Below, in pieces: positions 34,487-43,671 of a stretch of DNA of 64,000 bases. Position numbers and translations under genes: made by a program. The notes beneath the pieces are model-generated. The model did not search any database and had not been told where the DNA came from. It worked only from the letters and a program-made list of their open reading frames with translations. Origin of the DNA: Bog-159 sp963785255 (lineage in GTDB: Bacteria; Acidobacteriota; Terriglobia; Bryobacterales; Bryobacteraceae); contig CAWAUR010000013.1 in assembly GCA_963785255.1 (NCBI GenBank), positions 496,001 to 560,000 on the forward strand. Direction: 5' to 3'. Numbering within the stretch: the stretch's first letter is position 1; each line of letters begins with the position of its first letter.

Positions 34487-34581
34487 AAGTAAGACGCTCG
34501 GCTATAAGCCTGCCGATCCGGTCGCGCAATCGAAAATCCGGCAAGCCTCGCAAGAAGACGGCCGCGAAGCCGAGCGTCTGA
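34487..34581 (+). pseudogene. PPK2 C-terminal tail remnant
   Basis: AGTAAGACGCT and the following bases repeat the 3' part of paralogue 2 (about 34350-34395): S-K-T-L-G-Y-K-P-A-D-P-V is encoded in both. After a one-base shift it continues K-S-G-K-P-R-K-K-T-A-A-K-P-S-V and a stop at 34579-34581. It is probably the tail of a third PPK2 gene, or of an older allele, left by a deletion between repeats. Confidence 0.7.
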
Positions 34582-35109
34582 TTATGCGGCTTGTCTGACC
34601 GGCATCAGCACCGCATAAAACTCAGTCTGTTTCGGCGCCGACTGGTGCGAAGGGATGGCATCGAAGACCACCGGTTCGGCGTCCGGCGTGCAGCGCATGA
34701 AGGCGCCGCGCAGTTCGACAAAGCCGGCCTGCTTCGAGGGAACCAAGGTATCCGCGGGATCGACCGAAGAGACGGCGGCGAGCTTGCGCGTCATTGGCCG
34801 GGCCGTTAGATCCGCCACGGGCTCTCTTTCGAGAAATGTCTTCACGTCGTTGACGATTTTGTTTTCGGTGTGACGGTGACCGGCTTTCCGCGCAAAGTCG
34901 CGAAGAACGATCAGCGCCATGAAACCCAGAACCGCGAATCCCAGAATCCAGAAGGGTCCGCTGGGGCTTGTGGAATTGCGGCGCAGCACGATCATAAGCG
35001 CGGCTGAGATCACAAACAGGATCCACATGCCTTGGTTTACCAGGCGTGAGGTGTTGCGCAGGGTTCGTTCTCCGATGGCGTCGAAATTCACGTTTAAGTT
35101 CATGCTCAT
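34582..35109 (-). CDS. Membrane protein of unknown function
   Basis: The protein has 175 residues. Two transmembrane helices lie near residues 28-45 and 52-70 (MWILFVISAALMIVL, FWILGFAVLGFMALIVL), followed by a soluble domain of about 100 residues. The N-terminus is amphipathic (NVNFDAIGERTLRNTSRLV). No family recognised. It is convergent with the PPK2 remnant, with its stop directly adjacent. Confidence 0.72.
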   Translation of the reverse strand: MSMNLNVNFDAIGERTLRNTSRLVNQGMWILFVISAALMIVLRRNSTSPSGPFWILGFAVLGFMALIVLRDFARKAGHRHTENKIVNDVKTFLEREPVADLTARPMTRKLAAVSSVDPADTLVPSKQAGFVELRGAFMRCTPDAEPVVFDAIPSHQSAPKQTEFYAVLMPVRQAA

Positions 35110-35308
35110 GGTTGCGTCTCCGGTCGGCGTATAGATAGCAGGTGCATAGCCATCTTGGCTGCGACGTTTATCTCGCTGAAAATAAGCAGCTTTTTCGAGG
35201 ACGCGGGTGGCTTCGAAGCGACAGAACTGACCCGCGGCGCGGTTGCTGTGACAGAGTTGTCACTCGGTTCGGCGGAGCGGGCAGTGGTAAACTGCAGAAA
35301 GGTGGCCT

Positions 35309-35887
35309 GTGGCTTCGAATCCCATATCCAAGCTGACTGAACAGGAGTATCTGGCCATTGAGCGGGCGGCGGAGTTTCGCAGCGAGTTCATAGATGGCGA
35401 GATGTTCGCCATGGCGGGAGCATCAGTCCGCCATATTTTGATTCAACGGAACCTGATCGGAGAGCTTTATATTGCGTTAAGAGGCGGAGCATGCGGGCCC
35501 GTCGGCTCCGACTCGCGGCTACGGATATCAAGCCGCGCCTACGTGTACCCGGATGTTACGGTCATCTGCAAAGACCCGCCAGCCCTCGATCAGGATGACG
35601 ACAACCTCGACAACCCCGTCGTAGTCTTCGAGATCGTTTCGCCATCTACGGAGAAATTCGATCGCGGACGAAAATCCGATCTCTATCGCACCGTCGGCTC
35701 CCTCACCGACTACGTGCTGGTGAGCCAGGATCGGATGCGCGTCGAGGGATACGCCCGCCAGCCGGACGGTACTTGGTTTTCCCACGAATGCGAAGGTCCG
35801 GATGCGGAACTGAAAATCGATTCCATCAATGTTTCGATGCCGCTGCGGCGCATCTACGATGGCGTCACCATCCGGCCCGCGATCTGA
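35309..35887 (+). CDS. Uma2-family (DUF820) PD-(D/E)XK nuclease-like protein
   Basis: The protein has 192 residues from a GTG start. The fold signatures are L-T-E-Q-E-Y-L-A-I-E-R at the N-terminus, E-F-I-D-G-E-M-F-A-M-A-G-A-S, then V-Y-P-D-V-T-V-I and V-V-F-E-I-V-S-P-S-T: the D ... E-x-V spacing of the PD-(D/E)XK core, with Lys expected later in R-G-R-K-S-D-L-Y. Uma2 proteins are numerous in cyanobacteria, Acidobacteriota and Planctomycetes; their role is unclear. A truncated copy follows. Confidence 0.85.
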   Translation: MASNPISKLTEQEYLAIERAAEFRSEFIDGEMFAMAGASVRHILIQRNLIGELYIALRGGACGPVGSDSRLRISSRAYVYPDVTVICKDPPALDQDDDNLDNPVVVFEIVSPSTEKFDRGRKSDLYRTVGSLTDYVLVSQDRMRVEGYARQPDGTWFSHECEGPDAELKIDSINVSMPLRRIYDGVTIRPAI

Positions 35888-35901
35888 GCCGGCGTTCAAA
35901 A

Positions 35902-36051
35902 ATGCCCAAGCCGACTGAACAGGAATATCTCGCCCTCGGGCGGGCGGCCGGTTTTGGCAAGGGCACAAAAACCGTTCAGGCGGTCAAACTGGGGGTGGAA
36001 TCGTCGTGGTTGGCTGTTTGTCCCAAACAGACCTTGTTCTTCTGTTTCTGA
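35902..36051 (+). pseudogene. Truncated Uma2 N-terminus
   Basis: ATG 35902 opens M-P-K-P-T-E-Q-E-Y-L-A-L-G-R-A-A-G-F, clearly the start of a second Uma2 gene like the one at 35309, then diverges into unrelated sequence and stops at 36051. The nuclease core is missing. Space from here to 36148 holds nothing identifiable. Confidence 0.6.
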
Positions 36052-36147
36052 ATTCCGCTCGGTGGCTTAGCGATCCCGCCCGCCCGGCGATTCGGTAGGT
36101 CGCTTGCGCTGAAGCGGAACCCAGTTGGAGGAGGAGCAAAACGCATT

Positions 36148-37095
36148 TCACTCCATTTCCAGGTTAGCCTGAAAAGTGTGGATATACCTCCAGTTCACTT
36201 GACCACCCAACGAAAGACCCGAGGCCGTGAACCTCGCGATCTCCGAGGGATCCGGATCGACTTCGATAACAAGCTGGACCGGTGTCACTACCGTGCCACA
36301 ACCGGCCCCCGGGAGATCTGGAAGCGGGATGGTCAAAGTGCCGTTCGAAGTACGAGTGTGGTATGGGCTCAAGATGGTGGCTTGGGAACCGGCTTGGCCA
36401 ATCGGCTCCATTAAAACAAAGCTGACGGTGACCCAGGACTTCGGGTCGCCGCTGGTCCAGCCAATCGTTAACGGCTGGCAACTCCCGAACACGTTGATCC
36501 CCGCCAGAGGCGTCTGAATCTGGATGTCGGCGCCGACCGGCGCGGCAGCCTGAAACGCGCTTCCGCCGTTGGCTGCGACTGTAAAATCGCCCGCCTGGAC
36601 CGTGCCGGCTGGAAGCATCGCCTGGTACACCGAAAGGCCGCTCACGGGCCCTTGCTGAAGGGGAATCAGTGGCACCTGTGCCGGGCTGAGACCCGGGCCT
36701 TGCATAGTGACGGTCCCGGCTCCCAGGCTGCGGTAACCTGGAACCGGGCACGCCCGACCGAAGAGGGCCACGGAAGTGGGCCCGAATGTGTTGCAGACGT
36801 TGCTGGGCGGGGGGCATCCATCGGTGTAGACCGGAGGGGGCAGTGCCTGCTGGCCCGGCGACGCTTGCAACGACACAGTCAGCGTGTCGGCCTCGGAGGA
36901 GACATTCGTGCCCGTTGTGGCGATTGTCTTTTGCCAGGTGATTCGCCCGAGGCCGGCCGCCGGTGGGTCGGCGCAAGGCCCGCCACCTATGCGGATCGCA
37001 ATGGTAACCGGCTGGGTGATGCCATCGCCGTACTCGACCTGGAGTGGGATTGCGCAGCCTTCACGTATCGAAGCCGGAACGTCGCAATTGTCCAA
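36148..37095 (-). pseudogene. C-terminal fragment of a large secreted Solibacter-type protein
   Basis: About 315 residues are open, ending in a normal stop at 36148, but the frame is closed by TGA directly upstream of the TTG at 37095 and there is no signal peptide. Sequence such as VPASIREGCAIPLQVEYGDGITQPVTIAI resembles the end of the acidobacterial C-terminal domain (the TIGR03437 type) followed by an extra domain with Cys pairs (GGGPCADPP, DGCPPPSNVCNTFG). The N-terminal part has been lost. Confidence 0.55.
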
Positions 37096-37302
37096 ACCGT
37101 TTCATTTATCCCCTCCATTTGCCTGGGGCGGGCTTCTAAGCCGTCCCACTATGACAAACAGGAACGCACAGTGGCGTACGTCATCTTTGTGAAAAAAATC
37201 TTAGTACTGTCTGTACCAGGGCCTTCAGCTAGTACAGGCAGCTTCGCCTGAGCCACCCGATCTGTACCGTGCAAACGCTACGGCTAGCCCTTGCCTTTAT
37301 CC

Positions 37303-37608
37303 ATGGAAATTTGCACGGTAGATGTGACGAAGAATACAATCAAAGGCACGGAGTCCTCTGGAGACATCACACGCTTGCTGTCGGCCTGGGCCGGCGGCGA
37401 TGAAGGCGTGCTGCAGGAATTGATGCCTCTGGTTTACCAGGAGCTCCGCCGCATCGCCCAGCATCACATAAGCGGCCAGGCCCCAGGTCCTACGCTCCAG
37501 CCCACCGCTTTGATTCACGAGGCCTTCGTGAAGCTGATTGGCGCCGTACATCCCCGTGCAGCGCGGCCTAAGGCTGAAGCAGAATCGAAATCCCCGCACC
37601 ACCGGTAG
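37303..37608 (+). pseudogene. Truncated ECF sigma factor
   Basis: The reading I-T-R-L-L-S-A-W-A-G-G-D, then LVYQELRRIAQHHISGQAPG and TALIHEAFVKLIG is the region-2 start of the ECF sigma group often found beside Ser/Thr kinases in these bacteria. After K-L-I the homology ends, and the rest is read through the complement of the FG-GAP gene's 3' end. Region 4 is missing, so it cannot be a sigma factor. Confidence 0.7.
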
Positions 37609-39703
37609 TGGCTAAGTCAGTTTTGCCGTCGCCGTTAAAGTCCGCCACCACGATCTCCGTGTTCCTGCCTGCGCCGACACCATAAATAGTTGGTGTGCCA
37701 AACCCGCCATTTCCGTTTCCCGGTAGCAGCACCACCGTGCAAAGATTGAACATCAGCACCGCTAGATCCGGTTTTCCGTCGCCGTTGAAGTCTGCTACTT
37801 GCATGGCGGGCACTACATCGTCCGGCAGCGAAAAGGGCAGGGATTTGCCGAACGTTCCGTCGCCATTTCCCAACATTACTACCGGCGGTGTGTTTGTCGG
37901 AAACTCAGCCACAAAAACAACAACAACATCCAGCTTGCCGTCCATGTTGAAGTCCCCCGCGGCGACGGCCGACCAAGCAGCCGGCAAACTGGTCGTGATC
38001 GGCGCGCCGAATGTGCCGTCCCCATTGCCCAGGCAAACGTAGAGCTCATAAGGTACCGATACGCTCCCCAGCAAAATGTCCGGAATGCCATCCCCGTTGA
38101 AATCCCGCACCGCGATAAGTTCCCCGCTTACATTTAAGGCAATGGGATCGCCGAACGCGCCATTTCCATTTCCTAGCAATGCATAAGCGGTTTGAAAATT
38201 GCCCGTGATCAGATCCTGTTCGCCGTCCCCGTTCAGGTCCGAGCGCAGCAGGATGCCCGTGCTCTCCGGCAGGGGCGCTTCCTGCAAGTGTCCGAAAATC
38301 CCGGTCCCCGTGCCTAGAACCACATCCAGCGCGTTGACCTCGTAGTTCGTCGTCGCCGCATCCAGCGCGTGTCCAGCATTGAATTGGCCCAGTACCAAAC
38401 CGCCTCCCGACCCATTAACCGGCGATTCCTTCGCTGGCTGAAATGTGCCGTTCCCATTGCCCAGCAGAGTGATCAGTTCCCCTGAGCCGGTTCCAACGAG
38501 GTCGGGTTTTCCATCGCCATTCACATCGCCGGTCTGCATGGCGCCGATGTTTACGCTCACCAATCCTTCGGTTTCGAAAAACCCGTTGCCGAGGCCGGTC
38601 AATACCGTTATCGATCCGGCCTGCGTATCTTCGTTAAGAATAATCACATCGAACGGCTGGCCCGTGTTCAAAGCGGCAGCTAGAATAGGCGATGCGAGGA
38701 TCGTGCAGCACTGCGGATCGGTCCTCGTACTGGAGAGACTGGTAAATGTCCCATTGCCGTTCCCCTCCAGGATTAGCAACTGCTGGTCGTACCAGTCGTA
38801 GATCGCAAGGTCCGGCTTTCCGTCTCCGTTGAAATCGGCAGTGGCGATTCCCCCGGGCACGCCGACATTGTAAAAATAAACCTGCTGCTGAAACGTGCCG
38901 TTTCCATTCCCAATCAGAATCGAGCCGAAATAGTCGGAGCTATCCGCCTGTACCAGATCCGGGATACCGTCGCCATTGAAATCCGCGATCACCACTCCCA
39001 CGGACGAACCCCCTACCTGGTAATGCGCCACCGGGCCAAAGGAGCCGTTCCCCTGCCCTAATAGGACGGAGACTTGGCTGCCCCATATGTAGACGACATC
39101 CTGCGTGCCGTTCCCGGTGAGATCCGCCAGTTGCAGTCCGCGCCCGCTCTCGGTCGTGTCGGTAATGGTGTTAATGGCAGGTTTAAATGTGCCGTCACCA
39201 CGGCCATCGAGTACGCTCAGCGCCACACTTGCCGTCAGGTTGCTGATGGTCACCAGGTCCGGCTTGCCGTCACCATTAACATCCGCCACTGCCAGCCCAG
39301 TCGCGGTGCCCGGCAGCGCGTACTTCACCGGAGTCTCGAAGCTGCCGTTACCCTTGCCCAGCAGGACTGACAACGATGCGCCGTTGCTCGAGGTCACGGC
39401 TAAGTCGGCAATGCCATCGTGATTAAAGTCGCCGGAGGCCAGAAAGAGCGGGTTATTGCCGCTATCCACATTGATAGGCGTCCGGAAAGAACCGTTGGCT
39501 TCCTGCAGCAACACCGTTACCCTTCCGTCGGCGATGGCCAAGTCCTGCCGTCCGTCGCCATTAAAATCCGCCGCCACCACCGACTGCGGAGTCCCCGGCA
39601 GCATATAATCGCGCCGCCCGATCATTGTGATCGGCTGCTGCGCGGCCGCCTGGCCGGCGCAGTAGGCGAAAGCCAACAGGAAAGACAGGGAACGCTGTTT
39701 CAT
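37568..39703 (-). CDS. Secreted FG-GAP/VCBS-repeat protein
   Basis: The protein has 711 residues from MKQRSLSFLLAFAYCAGQAAAQ (signal peptide). It holds about 12 repeats with the calcium-binding core D-x-N-x-D-G-x-x-D (D-F-N-G-D-G-K-P-D and variants) plus two degenerate ones, each with an L-G-N-G-N/D-G-T-F strand. These build a seven- or more-bladed integrin-like beta-propeller outside the cell. No enzymatic domain is seen. Its 3' end overlaps the truncated sigma-factor fragment on the opposite strand. Confidence 0.88.
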   Translation of the reverse strand: MKQRSLSFLLAFAYCAGQAAAQQPITMIGRRDYMLPGTPQSVVAADFNGDGRQDLAIADGRVTVLLQEANGSFRTPINVDSGNNPLFLASGDFNHDGIADLAVTSSNGASLSVLLGKGNGSFETPVKYALPGTATGLAVADVNGDGKPDLVTISNLTASVALSVLDGRGDGTFKPAINTITDTTESGRGLQLADLTGNGTQDVVYIWGSQVSVLLGQGNGSFGPVAHYQVGGSSVGVVIADFNGDGIPDLVQADSSDYFGSILIGNGNGTFQQQVYFYNVGVPGGIATADFNGDGKPDLAIYDWYDQQLLILEGNGNGTFTSLSSTRTDPQCCTILASPILAAALNTGQPFDVIILNEDTQAGSITVLTGLGNGFFETEGLVSVNIGAMQTGDVNGDGKPDLVGTGSGELITLLGNGNGTFQPAKESPVNGSGGGLVLGQFNAGHALDAATTNYEVNALDVVLGTGTGIFGHLQEAPLPESTGILLRSDLNGDGEQDLITGNFQTAYALLGNGNGAFGDPIALNVSGELIAVRDFNGDGIPDILLGSVSVPYELYVCLGNGDGTFGAPITTSLPAAWSAVAAGDFNMDGKLDVVVVFVAEFPTNTPPVVMLGNGDGTFGKSLPFSLPDDVVPAMQVADFNGDGKPDLAVLMFNLCTVVLLPGNGNGGFGTPTIYGVGAGRNTEIVVADFNGDGKTDLATTGGAGISILLQP

Positions 39704-39905
39704 CAGCACGATCCTAGCAGTTTGACTATGAGCTGTCCACACAGGTACGCAATCCAAATTCTGCTAAGTCGTAACAGAGAACTTGCCAGGAATCGGCGGC
39801 GGCTCGCATCGGGCATTCTTCGAAGGGAGTGATTCTGCCGGCGCGACGGTTTTATTGTCGAGTGCCAGCCGTAATCCGTGGTCCTTCGGTCGGCGTTGTC
39901 AGGCA

Positions 39906-40871
39906 TTAACGCCAGTCGTCGATCACGTAGGCGTCGGCCCGATTGAACCCGGCCGCATGCGGACGTTGCATGGCGACACCTTGCAAGGTCACTCGATATC
40001 CGTGGGAGCGTAAGTGCCGATAGGCATCTTCGCGAGCCAGGTTCACGCCAGCCTCTATGGTCACTCCGCGCAAGGACGCAAACACGTCGCAACCATCCAG
40101 CAATTTGTCGAAACGTCCACCCGCACCTACACCACCACGGGCCGCACCGAACTTGACGTAACATGTCTTCTCGCCGCCCTCCGATCCGGGTCCGTTCAGG
40201 CACAGTGCGAAAGCATCGAGAACACCGCGCGTGTATGTCAACACGACGTCGCCGGTCCGCTGCTCATGTACGGCCCGGATCTCGCCAGCGAGATCGAGTC
40301 CCTTTTCGATCTTGTGAGTGAGTTTCCCGCATGCCTGGATGACCTGTTCGCGCTGGCCTTTGCTGAAGGCCGACAGCAGCGCTGGCGCATCCGCAGGTTT
40401 AGCTTGCGGTGCAGGCTTAGCCTCCGGGGTACGCGTCATGATCGCGGTGAGATAGCACGGCCAGTAGCCGAACTTCTGGTACAAGGCCACGTGCTTGGCA
40501 CTTTGCGGGAACGTGAACAACCCAGTGTGCCGCACGCCCCATCGGTCGAAGATTGTCATCGTGGCTTCGAGCAGCCGCTGCGCCACGCCGCGGTCCCAGT
40601 ATTCCGGCAACACAGTCAGGGGTCCGAAGAACCCGAACGATCCCCAGCGCGTGACTACGTTCGATCCGATCAGCCGGCCCCCTTCGCGCGCCGCGATCAC
40701 CTTGACGTGGGTTGAGCGCCAGCGCGGCGCCATGAAAATCCGGTCGCCCATGAAGTCCAACGGATTCGGCAATCCCAGAAACGTTCCGAACGCCAGTCGG
40801 ACAATACGCTCCGCCTCTTCGAGTTCACTCTGTTTGAGCGGGCCAACCTTGATCGTTTGACTCTTTGACAC
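39906..40871 (-). CDS. GNAT-family acetyltransferase
   Basis: The protein has 321 residues. I prefer GTG 40871 because AGGAGG lies 9 bases ahead; a GTG at 40889 is also in frame. The N-terminal half is a GNAT domain (ELEEAERIVRLAFGTFLG, then FFGPLTVLPEYWDRGVAQRLLEA, with R-G-V-A as the CoA loop, and KHVALYQKFGYWP). The C-terminal ~130 residues are a second domain without clear motifs. Acceptor unknown. Confidence 0.82.
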   Translation of the reverse strand: MSKSQTIKVGPLKQSELEEAERIVRLAFGTFLGLPNPLDFMGDRIFMAPRWRSTHVKVIAAREGGRLIGSNVVTRWGSFGFFGPLTVLPEYWDRGVAQRLLEATMTIFDRWGVRHTGLFTFPQSAKHVALYQKFGYWPCYLTAIMTRTPEAKPAPQAKPADAPALLSAFSKGQREQVIQACGKLTHKIEKGLDLAGEIRAVHEQRTGDVVLTYTRGVLDAFALCLNGPGSEGGEKTCYVKFGAARGGVGAGGRFDKLLDGCDVFASLRGVTIEAGVNLAREDAYRHLRSHGYRVTLQGVAMQRPHAAGFNRADAYVIDDWR

Positions 40872-40933
40872 TGCGTTGCGCCTCCTCACGCATCCGTCTT
40901 AAGATTGGGAATTTCGGTAAGTTTAGCAGATCT

Positions 40934-40950
40934 AGCTAGCTGAGCTAGCT
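40934..40950. repeat. AGCT-rich palindrome
   Basis: AGCTAGCT-G-AGCTAGCT, a dyad extended on both sides by further CTAG/AGCT units. It lies upstream of the GNAT gene in the gene-free stretch 40872-41170, where I see nothing else. Confidence 0.6.
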
Positions 40951-41170
40951 AGCTAAGCTGGCGCGGGCCGATAGCGATATTCACCGTTACCGTGGCGATG
41001 TAGGGCGAGCGCGCCCGATGTCGCGGGTGTATCCGTTGGCGTTATCTGTCACTGCCGGCTGGGCCATGGACCGCTGGTCTCCTGTCACCGCCACGCGATG
41101 TATCAGCAGCCTTGCAGCACGGCAAATTGTACAGTAGATTTTCGCTCCCCGCCGCGGAATTACGCCCGGT

Positions 41171-41887
41171 TTACGCGGAAAGCGAGCTCAGCAGGAAACG
41201 GATCTCGTCGTCCACGTCGGCCGGGTCCGAAAGGGTGTGGCTGACGTTGGCGCGCAACAGTTCGCGGTAGCGCCGGCGGAGCCGGTGGATGGCGACCTTG
41301 AGGGCATTCTCGGTCATTCCGAGCTGTTCCGGCCAAACGGCGGACGCGGGCGGATCCGATCCGCCCGGCAGAAAGGACTGGAGATGCTGAAACAGGCTGC
41401 CGCGGCCTTCCCGGTCCAGCGCGTCGCGCAGTTGATCGTACGTCTGAGTCACCACCGCCAGCGCCCACTGACGATCGAAAATGCGGTCGGGAGTCTCACC
41501 ATGGACCGGTTCGCGGGTAAACCGTTCCTCGGCGCCGGTGAAGTCGATGGGCAGCATCACGGCGCCGCCGCCGCGCTTCTGGGCGCTGCGCCGCTCGCTC
41601 TGGTCCGAAAGGAAATTCTTCAGCGAGGCCGCCAGGAACGAACGGAATCGTCCGCATTCCGGCCGGGCTGAGGCGAAAAATCGGCGGGTGAGAAGATGCA
41701 CGAAGAATTCCTGCGCGAGGTCCTGCGCCTCATCGGCCGAGGCGCTGCGCGCGCGGATGAAGGAATAGATCGGATACCAGTAACTGCGACAGAGCTCAGC
41801 CAAAGCCGCATCGGCTTGCGCACCGCTACCGCTGGCCGACGAAACAATGAGGGACCAGTGTGTGGTAGGAAACAGTTGCGAGGGCAT
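41171..41887 (-). CDS. ECF-type RNA polymerase sigma factor
   Basis: The protein has 238 residues from M-P-S-Q-L-F-P-T-T-H-W-S, preceded by GGAGGGTG. Region 2 is seen as LCRSYWYPIYSFIRAR ... DEAQDLAQEFFVHLL and region 4 as LGMTENALKVAIHRLRRRYRELL. The T-T-H-W-S-L-I opening is typical of a group of ECF sigma factors in Acidobacteriota and Planctomycetes that are often next to Ser/Thr kinases. No anti-sigma gene is adjacent. Confidence 0.85.
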   Translation of the reverse strand: MPSQLFPTTHWSLIVSSASGSGAQADAALAELCRSYWYPIYSFIRARSASADEAQDLAQEFFVHLLTRRFFASARPECGRFRSFLAASLKNFLSDQSERRSAQKRGGGAVMLPIDFTGAEERFTREPVHGETPDRIFDRQWALAVVTQTYDQLRDALDREGRGSLFQHLQSFLPGGSDPPASAVWPEQLGMTENALKVAIHRLRRRYRELLRANVSHTLSDPADVDDEIRFLLSSLSA

Positions 41888-42268
41888 CCACTCACCCTCC
41901 AGTCTATCCTCCAACCGGTTGCCGCGCAACGTCACCCCCTGAAACGCGCAAGCAGCGTGTAACTACCCGCTCGAAACCCCGTATTCTCCCTCGGAAGCGG
42001 TTTTCTGAAGAGCGCAAAGGGTGCGAATCCGGTCGCCATGGAGAGAAAAGAGAATCGCGATTCCGGCGGCGTGAGCATATGGCGCGCCTTTCAGTTCGCC
42101 GGAAGCCGATGCCGCGGCCGCGCCAGGAGGCAAACATCGACCGCCGGGTTTGTGGGAGTGGGTCAGCGCGATGGCGTCGCGGGCGTAGTCGCGTTCAACT
42201 TAGCTCAGTCACACTCAGACTCAAACGAAGAGTAATCAACTTTAGACTAAACAAGGAGAAACGAACAT
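41888..42268. other. Gene-free stretch between sigma factor and GloVer gene
   Basis: This is a 381-bp divergent intergenic region. Apart from the ribosome sites of the two flanking genes (GGAGGGTG for the sigma factor, AAGGAG for the plus-strand gene) I see no gene, repeat or convincing promoter. Confidence 0.5.
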
Positions 42269-43645
42269 ATGAAAACGTATAAGTGGCCGGCACGGATCGG
42301 TGTGGGCCTTCTTCTCTGCGCGGCGGCGGTAGCATCCGCCCAAACGGTTACTACCCTTGTACAATTCGGCGGAGCCAATGGCCGTACGCCTTCTGGGGCG
42401 CCTGTCCAGGGCGCCAATGGAGACTTCTACGGTGTAACCACCGCGGGCGGCACCGATCAGGGAACTGTATACAGGATGACCCCAGCGGGAAAGATAAAGA
42501 CCCTGTACAACTTCACGGGAGGAAGCGACGGAGCCGATCCCAACGCCAGCCTGGTGCTCGGCACCGATGGATACCTTTACGGAACCACCTACTCCGGTGG
42601 CTCCAGTAACGCGGGAACGATTTTCAAGATCAGTCAAAGCGGCACACTTACCTATCTTCACACCTTTACGGGCGCCGACGGCGCAAATCCACAGACCGCT
42701 CTGGTCCAGGGATCGGGTGATGTGTTTTATGGTTTGACGACGGTGGGCGGGGCCAACAATGATGGGGCGCTCTTCCAGATCGCTTCAAACGGCACATTTA
42801 CCCTGCTGCACAGCTTCGCGGTGCAGACGGACGGATATTTCCCTTTCGCACTGACGCTAACCAACGGGGTGCTTTACGGGACCACCATAGCTGGCGGAGC
42901 CCACGGATCGGGTACGGTTTTCCAGGCGGCCACCAGTGGCGCCGTGACGACCATGTACAGCTTTACGGGAAATGCCGACGGCGCCTACCCGATGGGTCTG
43001 GTCGCGGTCTCCGGTGATCTTTACGGCACCACCAACACGGGATACGGCTCCAGCCAGTGGGGCACGATTTTCCAAATCACGGAGGCCGGCAATTTCAATA
43101 CGCTGTATAGCTTCACCAACGGAGACAACGGTAACAGCCCCGAGCAACTGATCCTGGGAACCGACGGCAACTTATACGGTGTTGCGCAGTTAGGCGGTGA
43201 CCAAGGGACGACTGAAGGCAGCCTCTTTATGATGACACCAAGCGGCGCTTTGACGGAGTTATATGGCTTTAATTCTTCGGGTTCCGCCGGGAATGAACCC
43301 GGGGGCGGACTGTTCCAGGGCACGGATGGCAGTTTCTATGGGACAACTCTGTTCGGCGGCGGCAGTTGTAGCTGCGGCGCTGTCTATCGCATGTCGAACG
43401 GGCTTAGTCCGTTCGTGTACACATTGCCCGCAGCCGGTAAAGTGGGGGCCACCATAAAGATTCTGGGCACAAATCTCACCGGCACGTCGAAAGTAACCTT
43501 CCACGCGATGCCGGCGGATTTTAAGGTCGTCTCAGCCACGGAGATCACGGCCACTGTGCCATCCGGCGCCACCACCGGCGCGATCAGAGTAACTACGCCA
43601 TCTGATGAGCTCGTCAGCGCGGCGGAGTTCCGGGTAAAGAAGTAG
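42269..43645 (+). CDS. Secreted GloVer-repeat protein with C-terminal IPT/TIG domain
   Basis: The protein has 458 residues with a signal peptide (GVGLLLCAAAVASAQ) and AAGGAG before the ATG. About eight repeats of the form D-G-x-F/L-Y-G-T-T-x-x-G-G ... G-T-V/I-F-x-I/M ... L-Y-x-F-T-G form a beta-propeller-like array (the 'GloVer' tandem repeat). The last ~80 residues are an IPT/TIG fold (GATIKILGTNLTGTSKVTF). It is exported; no catalytic residues are evident. Confidence 0.85.
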   Translation: MKTYKWPARIGVGLLLCAAAVASAQTVTTLVQFGGANGRTPSGAPVQGANGDFYGVTTAGGTDQGTVYRMTPAGKIKTLYNFTGGSDGADPNASLVLGTDGYLYGTTYSGGSSNAGTIFKISQSGTLTYLHTFTGADGANPQTALVQGSGDVFYGLTTVGGANNDGALFQIASNGTFTLLHSFAVQTDGYFPFALTLTNGVLYGTTIAGGAHGSGTVFQAATSGAVTTMYSFTGNADGAYPMGLVAVSGDLYGTTNTGYGSSQWGTIFQITEAGNFNTLYSFTNGDNGNSPEQLILGTDGNLYGVAQLGGDQGTTEGSLFMMTPSGALTELYGFNSSGSAGNEPGGGLFQGTDGSFYGTTLFGGGSCSCGAVYRMSNGLSPFVYTLPAAGKVGATIKILGTNLTGTSKVTFHAMPADFKVVSATEITATVPSGATTGAIRVTTPSDELVSAAEFRVKK

Positions 43646-43671
43646 AAGCGCCAAACGGCTGCCGCCAAGAG

